Below, piece by piece: positions 13,401 through 23,559 of a DNA stretch of 64,000 bases. Numbering within the stretch: position 1 is the stretch's first letter; each line of letters starts with the position of its first letter. This DNA is from Nematostella vectensis (lineage: Eukaryota > Cnidaria > Anthozoa > Actiniaria > Edwardsiidae): contig NC_064034.1 of assembly GCF_932526225.1 (NCBI RefSeq), positions 5,628,001-5,692,000 on the forward strand, given 5' to 3'. Under the pieces are notes generated by a model. It was not told where the DNA came from, did no database searches, and saw nothing but the letters and a program-made list of their open reading frames with translations. Both the position numbers and the translations under genes were made by a program.

Positions 13401-16400
13401 ACATATACTTGCATTGGCTTTCCGGGTACTGAAGAGAGACAGAACCAAAGACAAGCCGATAAGAATCTACCCTGGGTACCAGAGCCTCCAGACAAAATAA
13501 AAATACAATAAAAATCTGTATTTCTGGAACTGAAAAAAGCTATTCGTCCACCCTGAGCCCCTTGCTTCGCTTGTTACGGAATTTTGGCAGAGCGTCACTG
13601 GACAAGAGAAGTCTGGAGGCTCTGGTGCTCAGGGTAATAAGAATCCGACTCCATAGGGAATTTCAAAATAACGCAAAGTTAAGTTTTTGTGTATTCGCCA
13701 AGCTTTTTTGAGGTTTTCTGTGAGGACCCCATCTTCGGGAACCCAGGGCGTCGAGGTTAGCGTTACAAGGCGGTAGAGGGGGGAGGGGGGAGGAGAGGGG
13801 AGGAGGGACGGCCTTGTTCCGCCTCGTTCTCACACCTCTGAACTCGACGCCCTGGGTTCCCAAGGATGGTGCAGGCTCTTTTTGATGCACGAATTGCGCA
13901 TTTACCTATTTTCAGAGTTGTCGCCTCAGTGTGCTTGCTTCCCGGACCCTTGCCTTTACTAGTGAAGCCTGCGACCCATATCTTGTATGTAGTCAGCGGT
14001 TCCAGTCCGTGTAATGTCATGCGCAGTATTGTCGCATTTACTGACACCATATTCTCGATGACGGCCTGATCAGCGGTCTTCTTTTTGTAGATCACGTGAT
14101 ATCCCTGCAGCTTGCCATTGGTGAATAGAGGTGAGAGGGGCTGCCACGTGACTGTGATGGTGGTAGCTGTGACGGACTCCACTCGCAAAGCAGTTGGAGC
14201 TTTACGCGGAACTAAAAGGAGATAAAGAATAATAAGGTTTATAGAAACTTGCTAGGAAACTTCAAGGGCATAAGGGGCGGACAATCAGAAAAGTGAAGGG
14301 GGGTGGGGCTGGGCAAGTTACAAAAATTGCCTAGAAAAAATGCATTCAGCCCAAAGCAGACAGAAAAAAAGCATACAAGCAAAACAATTCATGCAAGTCT
14401 TGGAGACAACAAGAAAAAAACATCATGCACAACTGAAACCACTCCAACCCCCCCCTCCCCCCCCCTCCCTTTACTTTCTTTAATGGTCCGTCTCTAAACA
14501 ATAGGCGCTCTCGGATGTTTAACCACCCTATCACGTGATCACATCCCTGCACAAACAAAGCGTTCAGTGCAAGAAAACACATCTTGATACAATGTGCACA
14601 CCTTGATACAATGTGCATAGTACGTTGCAATACACCTACTCGACGCGTAGGTAACGTTTTGGCATCACTACCTGCCCCCTGTTCGCAGGCCACCTCAACG
14701 GTAATTTTCTTATTTCTAGCCTAAGTGGGTCGTCTACTCGCCCAACAAGTATGCAAGGATTTATTAGTTCGACAATTCAGAGCACGTAGGCTGCTGTTCA
14801 TGTCCATCGTCTATTGGGACATTCAGCGCAACCCCCTTTTCTGCTCGCCTGTTTGCCAGGCCGGTTAACTACATATGCACTGTATCTGAACATCTCTTTT
14901 TCTGTCCCAGGACAGGCCAGTACTCATTACATACCGCCTTTGAAAACTGTCCTCCCTTTCCCTTGATACGCCAACAGCTATGACCCCAAATGCTTTTGAA
15001 TTCCACCTTTGCAACCCCCCACCACCATATCAATACCAACACCACCACCACCCTCTCCACTCCCTTAATAAGGTCAGCTGCTTTGATTGCGTGACATACC
15101 GTCCTCCTCAGTCCGGACCGTGACCGGCGCACTCTTCGGCCCACTCCCCTTGATGGTGAAGGCCGCTACCTCCACGCTGTAGGCCGAGTTCGGTTCCAGT
15201 CCACTGATCTCGACACCCCGAGAGGACGCGTTTACCGCAAGAGCGTGCATCACGCCAGCGTGACTGATCGAACGCTTTCTTATGTTGCGGAAGCTTGCGC
15301 GATGTCTAGAGCGTTTGTGGCTATCAATGGAACGCTTGATCAGGTGTTTGTTGCGCTGGGTTAAACCGTGACGGCTGTTACGTCTCACGCGACTCTTCAC
15401 GCTGCTGTAGTACACGTGGTATCCCTTTAGCTCGCCGTTGACCTCATCCGCGGGGACTGGGCTCCACTTTACCAGCAGGCTGTTGGGTCCAGTGCTCTTC
15501 ACGGTGACTTTTTCTGGAGCAATTCCTGGGACTAGAGTATAAAATGAAGGTAAAATTAAGAAATGGCAGGCCTATACCGAACCCAAGAATATAAAAAAAG
15601 GCAAGAAATTCGAATTTAAATATTAACAAAATCGACGAAATACTTTAATAGGAAATCCACGAAAAAAGAAAAGGATCAAGGCAATCTGCCGGGGATGGAA
15701 CTCGGCTCTAAGATGAAAAACGAAAGTAGACCATACATCCAGACGTGCGCTGAATCACCGTATGTCAGCTAAGTCTTAGTCGGTTAGGCCACGCACAGCC
15801 CTCTGCTAGGAAAGGTGAAAATTATCGAGGTCTTTTGAAATCGTCATTTTTTTACAAATGATAGCGATTCAATCGTCATTTTTCTACAAATGGTAGTAAT
15901 GCAATCGTCATTTTTCTACAAATTGTAGTAATGCAACCGTCATTTTTCTACAAATTGTAGTGATGCAATCGTCATTTTTCTACAAATTGTAGTGATGCAA
16001 TCGTCATTTTTCTACAAATGGTAGTAATGCAATCGTCATTTTTCTACAAATTGTAGTGATGCAATCGTCATTTTTCTACAAATAGTAATGATGCAATCGT
16101 CATGCAAAGTGAGTAGTACACTGGTTCATGCGCACTGAATACCAAAAAAACACAAATATTATCGCCAGATTTGCTTGGTAAAATGCTTGCGGTTTCCCAC
16201 CTTTCTATGTGGTCTGGTGCTTAGCCCCCCTAGCCAGAAATATATTAACTCTAAGGGTAAGTTTAAACGTCGTATTATCCATGAGCAGTATTTAATGCAA
16301 AAGCATGCAAATGAAGATGAAACAATCGACTTGATTCATTTGACAACTTAAAGCTACGCAAAGATAGTAAAAAATGATTATAATAGCCATGGCTATTATC

Positions 16401-19400
16401 GCTAATATTATTGTGCCTTGTGAGTACACAGACGGCCTTTAAGGTTGGTTCTCAAAAGCGAAAGCGCAAGCACAAACGCAAAGCGCAACTACAACGCATT
16501 TCTCATGCTCTTGTTTTCCAGTAAGATCCCTAGCGGGATCCATTACAACGCATTTCTCATGCTCTTGTTTTCCAGTAAGATCCCTAGCGGGATCCATTCC
16601 TTATTATAATACTGTAAAGTTATCAAACCTACCATCCTGATCGGTCTCCTGCACCACAGGCTGACTCTGCGCACCCATTCCGTCACTTGTCCTCGCCGCT
16701 ATCGTTATCGTGTACCGTGTATAGGGCGTCAGGTCGCTGATGCTCACTCGTAGCTGGCCGCCTCCAACATGTTTGGTAATAGCTGCTTGAGTTTCGGACG
16801 CCAGGGTAACAATGTAGTCGATTATGGCTCTACTGGGGTCTCCTAATTCTGCAGCAGCCCACTCGACTTTCATGCATCGAGGGCAATCGCTACTTGTTCG
16901 CACATTTTTCGGTGGGCCACAGCCTGCAAGACGCAAACAGATCTCTGGTTTTCGGCAGGAAGTGGCTAAAGTTCAACTTATCACGTTCAACTTCAACGTA
17001 TTGCTTTAGGTGCCTATAGTTGAGAATGCACATTCATGTGTGCAGTTGTCAGCAGTGCTTTATGATTGGCAAATAGAAGAATATAAACGTCGTAATTGAG
17101 TGTGCTCTTATTTTCAGACTTCTAGGGCATCCAAATGGCTTTTAGAAACCAGGATCAATTCATGTACATGTTACGCATAATTAAATGCCCATGACAGCTT
17201 ATATTTTATCATTTAAAGTAGGGGTATACTGTGACGCTAGCCCGATATCGAGTAACCGTCACTCAAGTTATCAGCCACTAGGACTTTATACTTCCAACTA
17301 CCTTCAGCTACCACCAACAATGATCACCTTCCTTCACGACAAAAATAACAATTACCAGCAACACATAGTCTTGAACTGTCATAACAGTCTTAACCAAAGC
17401 CAATAGCCAAGTACGTACACAGGGTCCCCACCCTTCAAGCCCTGGGTACCAAGTATGTACACAGGTTTCCCACGCTATGGTTTTCCGAGTCTGTCCACAG
17501 GGCTCCCACGCTTTACACACTGGTTCACCGAGTCAAAGAATATAAAAAATAGATAAAAAATTCGAATTTAAATATCCAAATAGGATGATAGACAAATCGT
17601 TAGGGAATCAACAGGGATCACACGCTCTACACCTTGGTTCACCGAGTCTGTCTACAGGGTTCCCACGCTCTACACACTGGTTTACCGAGTCTGTCCACAG
17701 GGTTCCCACGCTCCACACACTGGTTCACCGAGTCTGTCAACAGGGTTCTCACGCTCTACACACTGGTTCACCGAGTCTGTCCACAGGATTCCCACGCTCT
17801 ACACCCTGGTTCACCGAGTCTGTCCACAGGGTTCCCACGCTCTACACACTGGTTCGACGAGTCTGTCAACAGGGTTCTCACGCTCTACACACTGGTTTAC
17901 CGAGTCCGTCCACAGGGTTCCCACGCTCTACACACTGATCCACCGAGTCTGTCCACAGGGTTCCCACGCTCTACACACTGGTCCACCGAGTCTGTCCACA
18001 GGGTCCCCCCGCTCTACACACTGGTTTACCGAGTCTGTCCACAGGGTTCCCACGCTCTACACACTGGTTCACCGAGTCTGTCAACAGGGTTCCCACACTC
18101 TACACACTGGTCCACCGAGTCTGTCCACAGGGTTCCCGCGCTTTACACCCTGGTTTCCAAAGGATGCGGTTAACACTCACCAAGCTTGGTTGTAATATTC
18201 TGTATGGGTCCCCCCTGGCCACTGCGTATGTACCCCCTGACACGTGTTAGACCAGCCATTTTAATCCCGTATGTAGCGTTCATCTTTCTGTCCTTAATTG
18301 TGATGGTAGTGGTGGTAGCATTGACGCGCTTGATTGTTTTCTTCCCAGTATGCCATTCATACTGTACTATGTAGTATCCCCGTAAGATTCCATGTACGAA
18401 CTGCTGCGGGATGTGTGACCAGCTCACTGTGATGGTGGTGGTGGTGGAGGTTAGACTTTTTATCACTGGAGCTCGAGATGGGACTGGAAAAAGAAGGCAT
18501 ATTTTCTTATTCAGGTGCGTACCAGGGAGGGGGGGGGGGGGGGGGGGGGGGGACAGTACCACTTGGCTCCCAAAAAGGAATTTCTAACTGAAGTATTGTC
18601 AAATGCTTTCCATTTTTTTCTATATGATATTTATGATTGCGCACTAAAAAGTCAAAGCGCACCAAAAGAGAATCATTCATCAAGAAACTAGAATTGATGT
18701 CGTATATCCTTTTCCCATAAGCTGACGTGCACAATCTAGGATAACTAGTAGTGCCACACACTGCTCGCGCAGAAGTCTTGATGGATGTGCGCGAGTAATT
18801 TGTCGGTTCAAACGATTTGGAGCACAGTACGTTGTCTTGTATAAAGGAATTAAATCTTATTGGTTGACTGGAGAAAGTGAGTATCCCTATAACCTGCACA
18901 AAACCCTCAAAGCCTCTAATTAAAGCCCATGAATATTAGATTTCTTTTAAATGCTGTAACTGAGTACCTCAATAGTGCGGTCAACCCGCATTAAGCGGCA
19001 ACCAGTCTCGGTCCCAAAAAAGTCCCGTTAATAAAAGTACTATACTATATATTAGACTGTTTATAGATCCTTTCTTTTAATTATTTTGATACTTGATTAA
19101 AAAAACCATGCAACGACATATGAGGGGTCTTACCAAACTCGTCGGTCCAGACATATATAGGATCACAAGGCGGTCCGTCACCTATATTAGTATAGGCCTT
19201 TACAGTGATCACGTACTCTGTGTAGGGCTCCAGTCCCCCGAGGTGCATGCTGAGAGGGTAGAGAGAGAGGCACAGATCTGTGATTGGTGGATCTGACCTC
19301 TTCCGGTAACACAGCTTGTATCCAAGGATGTGCCCGTTACGCTGCTTGGCGGGGACTTGATCCCAAAATACCATGATCCCCATGGAGCTTGTGTTGTACG

Positions 19401-22400
19401 CGGTTACGTTTGTCGGAGGAGCACTCGGCTCTAGAGCAAAAAAAAAAAACAAAGTTTCATATTTTACGTCTATAAAGGCACAGTTGACATTTAGTTTGTA
19501 TAGAAAAAAATCCTTGCGCGTAAAATTGTATAGTAAATAGGGTGTATGGTAATAGAGCTTTTGTTCCAACAAAGAACTAATGTTTTAAAGGTAAGCGTGA
19601 TCACTCTGGTCACGTCATGCCTGTGGGGTAACGTTTCGGACGACAAAACCTGCCCGCGAAACACCTCTATCTTATTTCTCATAGATTACCAAAGTTTTTC
19701 AAGATTTCTTTTATGATAATTTGTCGCCATGATTGAAAGCCGACATTGTCAATATTGTTGTGGAAAACGTACCTGTTTCTGGGGTCTCTTCCCATATAGA
19801 TCTGGAGAATCGTCCATAGTTCCCCGAGTTGTCTCCTTTCTGGACGCGAAAGTAGTAGTACGTGTACGGCTTGAGATTGCCAAAGACAAAATGTCCCTGG
19901 TCGCCGCGAACTCGAGTGTAAGTCTCGGGAGCCTCGAGCGAGCCACGCCGCAGACCTATTCTGTAGTGTATGCTGCTCGCGGGCGCGTCTGTCTGTACTT
20001 GCCACACAAGCTTGAGGGTGAACGCGTCGATGATTCGTGTGAACAGGTATTTGGGGGGAGTCAGCGGCACTGCAAGAGCCAACATTTGTTAATTTTAGAA
20101 GGGAAAAAAGAAGATGTAATACTTTTTTAGTAGGGTCCTGTAAGCCGATTTTCATCCCATGGCCTCCAAATACTACCCCGAAGTCCCGTCCCCTTTCCTG
20201 TCCCGGGTAGCTTCAATCCGTTTCCGGGAATCCAAATTACCCCGCTTTTTAAAAGGGCGAATCATCCCGGTCCCCGCTTTACCTCTTCAGGGCTTTATAG
20301 AGATGTAAAAAAACATCCAGGTGCACAACAAAAAAGGGGGCCTTCTAATGATGAATACAAAAACAACAACAACAAGGCACGATTGTTTCGTATATGTTTC
20401 TTTCTTATATGATTCTGTTGTGATGAAACTGTTCATTTTTAGACACACGAAATACGAAATGCGATGTAATATAGTGGTCATGGAGTATTTTATCATGTCA
20501 TCTTAGTTTGAGGAGTCCCAAGTGATTATACGTGCTAGATTGTTCACAGGTCTTCAAGTAATGAACTTTAGTTATCATAAATGATAAATATAGCTACGGT
20601 TGTGCTTATCGCGGTTTAGCCTTTTGCCAAAATCTGTAACAACTCTTAACGTTCATTGCGGTGAGCGGGGATCATAACAGGCGGCCCCAAACGGTCAAAT
20701 ACGGGGTTAAAAAGCCACAGGCGTGTTCCAGATGGCGTCCAAGAACAAAATTCTATAAATTTAGGTATACATTTATGGATTAAGTACCCGCTTAAAAAGA
20801 AAACGAAACAAAAGCAGGAGGAAAACCCCCAAAACGATGCAAACGGAAGGGTATAGTGAACAAACAAAATGTGACTCCCTTAGAAGCACAGTTGATAAAT
20901 GTAAAGTGAGAATAATATAGAGCACCATTCTTTATTAGGCGTGCGTTTGACACAAAACCCGCCGATTACGTCTACCTGGTAAGGATTACAAAACCACTTT
21001 ACAGCTCAATTAACAAAGATGTACGCCTCCATATATTGTAACACGGCACTGGCCTCCATTAACCATTAACAGTTTTACTCCTGAACCTCTCCCACGACCT
21101 ATCCCTACACAGGCGAGCTCGGACATTGACATGTGTTGTGGCGCTTGGCTAAAAAGAGTTGACGGGGACTTGCCCTGTGGCCGTATAATCACTTCTTATC
21201 TTTTGCGAAGCACGCCGGCGAATATTAACATGCTCAGCCGGATGCATGCCCCGAGCAAAAGGATCAGATTATCTGATGGTATATCGCCTTATTAGTGATA
21301 CACATCATGTCAAGTGTAACAAGCCCTCTGAAGATGTTGACTATGATAACAAAACACTCTCTAATCAATCAATTGTAACATAGGGCTCAGACAAATTTGT
21401 AACGTATTGGCTATAGCTGATGATGATAATCTTACAGCAAACATTTTCCGGAGCACTAAACTAACGCTAAAGGGTTGTGGGATGTCTTTAGTTGATGTGA
21501 GAAGTTGAAAGTCATGTGCTCATAGGTGTCGGGTGGACTGTGGCAGGTTGCTTTGTGTTGCTGTTTATTTATGGCGTTGGATGCTGGAGGTTGTTATTGA
21601 GACTCTTCAGGTATTTGGGGTTGATGTGAGGTGTTGCAAAAAGGGTGTGGTAGGACTGTTAGGAGCTTTGTGGTGCTATAGGCTATGCGAGGTGATGATG
21701 CGGGGTGGTGGCGCTGCTAAAATTGTCTCTGTTCTGTGGGCTGTCTTTGTACGCAGTTTGGGATATGATAGGGGCTGTGGGTACCCTGGTTGGCATCCTG
21801 TGCATAATTTCGCCATGTAATGCTTCAGTATGTAAAATAGCGTGGCTTTAATGGCGTAGAAAAGTAAAAAATGCTGTGGGTTGATTGTAGACTGTTTTGA
21901 GGTATTGTTAAACGTACAACACTGTGATGTTATTGGTTGTAGGATTCCGAAGCTTTTGCGGGATGTTGTAGAAGGATCTAAGCTGTGGCGGGCTTTAGTA
22001 TGGGAATCAGCTATTACTATAGAGTGCTACTCTTTAGAGTGCGGTTCTTGTGGTTTCGGTTAACTGGTGGTCACGCTGTTGTGGATGCCATACGTCCGAG
22101 AGGTAGAAAAAAAGCGCTACTCTTGGTTATTAACGGGCGCTTGTGAGCACCAGCGAACTACTGCGCAACTGAAAAAACTTGAGTAATCCAGATCAAGAAA
22201 TCGAGCAGAATGGTACTAAATAGTGCTATAAAGGTTATGCGGTGCTTGTGGTTTCTGTGGAAAGTTGATCTCCGCCGTACAATGCAGGGGACGTTTTGAG
22301 ATGAAAATAGACCTTACATTCCAACCCTTTAAATCTTCCACACCCTATAAATGTATTACAGTAAAGGTATTGTATAATACGTCTTCAGAATGAATGTAGG

Positions 22401-23559
22401 ATCCAGCGCCATGGAAAAAAAAATATCCTGAACAAATCCCTGATGCGGGGGCTAAATGCGGCATACCGTGCGCTATCTGCACAAACTTGGCAGATAGATC
22501 CGTTGGCTTTGTTCCCGCGAGACCGGATCTCAACTTAGCGTAAAGTTCTTGATGATAGTATTTCCCTTAACATACTTTTGACGAGAAACTAGATAAATTC
22601 CAGTGCTCAATTTCCGTCTTATTTTACTGGTATATCAATGACGATAGGTATCCAGTTATTAATGAACACTATAGCGTCGACGACAGTGGTCCCTTTATAT
22701 AAAAATATGTCGAGAAAGAGTTGATTTGTAGGCAAAATTTCAAATACCGCGGAATGCTGAAACAAAAGAAATTGCTTTTCAAAAACGATGTGGGCTCTTC
22801 GGTTTGCAACAATAAAGGTTTGTTTTTGTTTTTGGGCTACAGAATGCTTTGCGTGCTTCTCTCTTCTAGCCCAGGAAATATTTCTAACCACAATCGGATG
22901 TCTATTCCTCTGCTAACTTTACGGTGTAGCATTACTTCTATCGTTGGCATCACTGCAAGTCGAAGGCTTATGAAATTTGAGTGATTGCTCTACTTATTTA
23001 GTCTTCTTCCTAAGTACACATCAAAGCATCTGTTATCCTTATGTCAAACTCGGCATTTTAACCATGGAAATGCGCTGCACAAACACGAGAAAATGCCACA
23101 CACATGTAGCATAACAAACATAAAGCCTCATTCTGCCAGTTATACAATTGAGACAATGCCTACAGTGGCCGCTTAAACGTGTTAATAATTTGCTTTGATT
23201 GCCTGCCCATATCAGTGGCGTCCGTATAGTTTGAACTCACGCGATATCGGTAATACTTATGGTTCTTCTTGCGATAACAAAAATCTACTAATACACAACA
23301 AATTCTAATGGTTTTCCTCACTAAACATGCAATGACAGTCAAAAAAAATTCGTTGTGGTTATAAACGATTTGTCGGGGCTAAAAGAGAAGGAATAATTTA
23401 TATCGTGTGATAGGAGGTTGTAGGGTGCTAATAGTTAGCCTAGGGTATACTACACACTACAAACGCAAACAATGTTTTAGACTCACCGCTTGTCGAAGCC
23501 AATCCATCTTCTGCCACAAACAAGGTCAACGCGGAGAAAATCAAAAACCTTGTGGCCAT
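810..23559 (-). CDS. Receptor-type protein tyrosine phosphatase, FN3-only ectodomain (RPTP-B), 3' end outside window
   Basis: Single-pass membrane receptor that should dephosphorylate phosphotyrosine in the cytoplasm. Exons (high to low): 23559-23487, 20069-19773, 19430-19134, 18483-18181, 16923-16633, 15531-15100, 14211-13906, 13428-13256, 12656-12515, 12154-11925, 9979-9898, 9666-9564, 8353-8307, 8237-8125, 7852-7762, 7379-7303, 7195-7159, 6958-6861, 6368-6246, 5916-5750, 5286-5151, 4855-4709, 4455-4362, 4185-4109, 3686-3552, 935-810. All junctions are AG/GT and phases agree, giving 1399 codons. Order: signal peptide, FN3 x8 (about residues 25-875), membrane segment (about 882-905), basic stop-transfer, D1 (about 930-1206), D2 from about 1256. 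The exon with the D2 signature loop and the last exon are not in 1-809, so the gene continues left. Cytoplasmic exon sizes match RPTP-A downstream, indicating tandem duplication. Family (two-domain, R2-type) is secure; orthology to a named vertebrate gene is not. Confidence 0.9.
2305..2575 (-). repeat. Dispersed SINE-like repeat, copy 1
   Basis: Shares scattered near-identical blocks with 15700-15830, including a block around the words accgtatg and tcttagtcggtt followed by cacgcac. On the minus strand the block near 2530-2550 resembles a tRNA-like A box (GTGGCGTAACCGACTAAGAC) and 2310-2330 contains a B-box-like GGTTCGA. The two boxes are about 200 bp apart, too far for a plain tRNA head, so the SINE reading is tentative; that a dispersed repeat exists is more secure. 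Confidence 0.4.
4204..4345. repeat. Short tandem repeat (tctgtctgtgtccgtatg family)
   Basis: About three copies of a roughly 50-bp unit rich in ctgtctg/ctgcctg lie in the RPTP-B intron between exons 4455-4362 and 4185-4109. The plus-strand reading frames here are low-complexity Cys/Val/Leu strings and not genes. Confidence 0.8.
4598..4702. mobile_element. 105-bp foldback MITE inserted at a splice donor
   Basis: Perfect inverted arms of about 25 bp (TTAGCCTGCGTAGCAAGCG at the left, its reverse complement at the right) enclose about 55 bp. It is flanked on both sides by ACTTACT (4591-4597 and 4703-4709). The right copy of that duplication is the last exon base plus the GTAAGT donor of exon 4855-4709, so insertion duplicated the donor. 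No coding capacity. Confidence 0.8.
4709..8237 (-). CDS. RPTP-B catalytic domain D1
   Basis: Nine exons (8237-8125 through 4855-4709) encode a full tyrosine phosphatase domain. Visible landmarks: [17 protein letters not shown], the [12 protein letters not shown] segment, [15 protein letters not shown], the WPD loop ([13 protein letters not shown]), the signature loop [12 protein letters not shown] formed across the 5750/5286 junction (Cys about residue 1160), and the Q-loop MVQTHEQY. In the signature, Gly replaces the usual Ser after the catalytic Cys; the rest of C-X5-R is intact, so activity is expected. Exon 5916-5750 uses the TTTAG acceptor, which keeps phase 0 with 6246. Confidence 0.88.
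4937..5127. mobile_element. Degraded MITE related to the element at 48304-48552
   Basis: The left part (TTAAAAGGACATCGTCAC then TTTTCTTCCGG) and right part (CGGAAGTAAACTGGTGACA) resemble the two ends of the 48304-48552 element in inverted orientation, with several mismatches and an eroded right end. Intronic, between exons 5286-5151 and 4855-4709. Confidence 0.45.
6350..6740. repeat. 59-bp minisatellite derived from a 3' splice site (exon 6368-6246)
   Basis: About six copies with 59-bp spacing, decaying rightward. On the minus strand each unit contains TTGTAGCTGCGTAGCGATTG, matching the true acceptor and first exon bases (TTCTAG/CTGCGTAGCGATTG) at 6368. The array therefore consists of the end of the intron plus about 15 nt of exon, tandemly copied into the intron. 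It lies upstream of the D1 exon encoding ERYWPEDG. Confidence 0.85.
8307..9666 (-). CDS. RPTP-B transmembrane and juxtamembrane exons
   Basis: Exon 9666-9564 encodes a single hydrophobic helix ([19 protein letters not shown]) and ends in phase 2. Exon 8353-8307 (47 nt, phase 2 to 1) adds a basic stop-transfer stretch ([16 protein letters not shown]) expected just inside the membrane, and joins in phase to 8237-8125. This short exon was found by phase and composition, so it is less certain than its neighbours. The intron between them holds the 43-bp minisatellite. Confidence 0.78.
8535..9475. repeat. 43-bp minisatellite in RPTP-B juxtamembrane intron
   Basis: About 21 copies of a 43-bp unit (core ggtgaaaccgacctagtggg). 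Variants interchange ggtgaaac/catgaaac and tgggta/tggcta. No similarity to the adjacent exon ends, unlike several other arrays here. Confidence 0.92.
9898..14211 (-). CDS. RPTP-B FN3 domains 6-8
   Basis: Domain 6 is one exon (14211-13906; [24 protein letters not shown]). Domain 7 is split over 13428-13256 and 12656-12515 ([25 protein letters not shown]). Domain 8 is split over 12154-11925 and 9979-9898 ([18 protein letters not shown] joined to [10 protein letters not shown]). The 11925 donor (AGG/GTAAGG, phase 0) is the first copy of the 23-bp repeat that fills the following intron. Joining to 9979 restores the F-strand frame; reading on without splicing hits a stop in the second repeat unit. 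Confidence 0.85.
10226..11940. repeat. 22-23-bp minisatellite of about 75 copies built from a 5' splice site
   Basis: Plus-strand unit CTTGTACTCCCCCTTACCCTA and variants. On the coding (minus) strand it reads GAGTACAAGATTAGGGTAAG plus a G run. The first unit is the end of exon 12154-11925 (GAG TAC AAG ATT AGG) followed by its donor GTAAGG, so the array is a reiterated exon end plus donor. It contains TTAGGG telomere-like words and paired G runs on the transcribed-RNA sense. Plus-strand frames such as [11 protein letters not shown] are repeat artefacts. Confidence 0.92.
15100..15531 (-). CDS. RPTP-B FN3 domain 5 with polybasic insertion
   Basis: This exon is 432 nt against about 300 for its neighbours, still phase 1 to phase 1. 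The FN3 framework is intact (VKWSPVP near the start, [14 protein letters not shown] near the end), but about 45 extra residues follow the YHVYYSS strand. The insert is strongly basic, with motifs [24 protein letters not shown] and NIRKRSI. It carries several dibasic sites of the kind cut by proprotein convertases. Vertebrate R2-type phosphatases are known to be cleaved by furin within an FN3 domain, so processing here is plausible but inferred. Confidence 0.85.
15690..15835 (-). repeat. Dispersed SINE-like repeat, copy 2
   Basis: Second, shorter copy of the sequence at 2305-2575, sharing agaccatac, accgtatg and cttagtcggttaggccacgc. Borders could not be set by eye. Confidence 0.4.
15850..16095. 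repeat. 31-32-bp minisatellite in RPTP-B intron
   Basis: About eight copies of a unit with core aatcgtcatttttctacaaa; most copies carry the small palindrome ctacaaattgtag. Between exons 16923-16633 and 15531-15100, not touching a splice site. Confidence 0.88.
16491..16597. repeat. Two-copy 53-bp direct duplication
   Basis: Two identical consecutive 53-bp units starting acaacgcatttctcatgctc, ending about 36 bp before the donor of exon 16923-16633. Perfect identity implies a recent event. Confidence 0.85.
16633..20069 (-). CDS. RPTP-B FN3 domains 1-4
   Basis: Four exons (20069-19773, 19430-19134, 18483-18181, 16923-16633) of 291-303 nt each hold one fibronectin type III domain. All begin and end in phase 1, the usual arrangement for shuffled FN3 modules. 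Each shows the early Pro-rich start (for example [13 protein letters not shown]), the B-strand Trp (VFWDQVP, VSWSHIP, VEWAAAE) and the F-strand Tyr motif ([28 protein letters not shown]). Domain 3 has a weaker F strand but ends with a normal linker. Role: extracellular adhesion or ligand binding; no ligand can be deduced. Confidence 0.88.
17590..18165. repeat. 43-bp minisatellite in RPTP-B intron
   Basis: About 13 copies of a 43-bp unit with core cacagggttcccacgctcta, ending just short of the donor at 18180. Open plus-strand frames here translate to a repeated peptide and are repeat artefacts. Confidence 0.9.
20070..23486. other. RPTP-B intron 1, no gene seen
   Basis: 3.4 kb between signal-peptide exon and FN3-1. 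I saw no discoidin, Ig or other exon fitting the phase. 21480-22070 is G/T-rich on the plus strand with loosely repeated gttgatgtgag-like words, perhaps an old minisatellite. Confidence 0.55.
23487..23559 (-). CDS. RPTP-B exon 1: signal peptide
   Basis: The ATG at 23559 opens a 24-codon exon: a basic start (MATRF), a hydrophobic core ([11 protein letters not shown]), then a polar stretch. It ends in phase 1 at a GTGAGT donor. The next recognisable exon (FN3-1, from 20069) starts in phase 1 with Val-Pro-Leu-Thr, so exon 1 can join it directly. That start is inferred from signal-peptide character and phase match; no transcript evidence is available. Confidence 0.75.

Noticed and set aside
17585-18173. 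Plus-strand frames of 117 and 179 codons
   Set aside because: Repeated peptide encoded by the 43-bp minisatellite; no non-repeat sequence.
18531-18553. Long G/C homopolymers here and near 45233, 55950 and 63119
   Set aside because: Likely ordinary homopolymer tracts or assembly-prone sites; only the one at 49140 is part of a demonstrable element.
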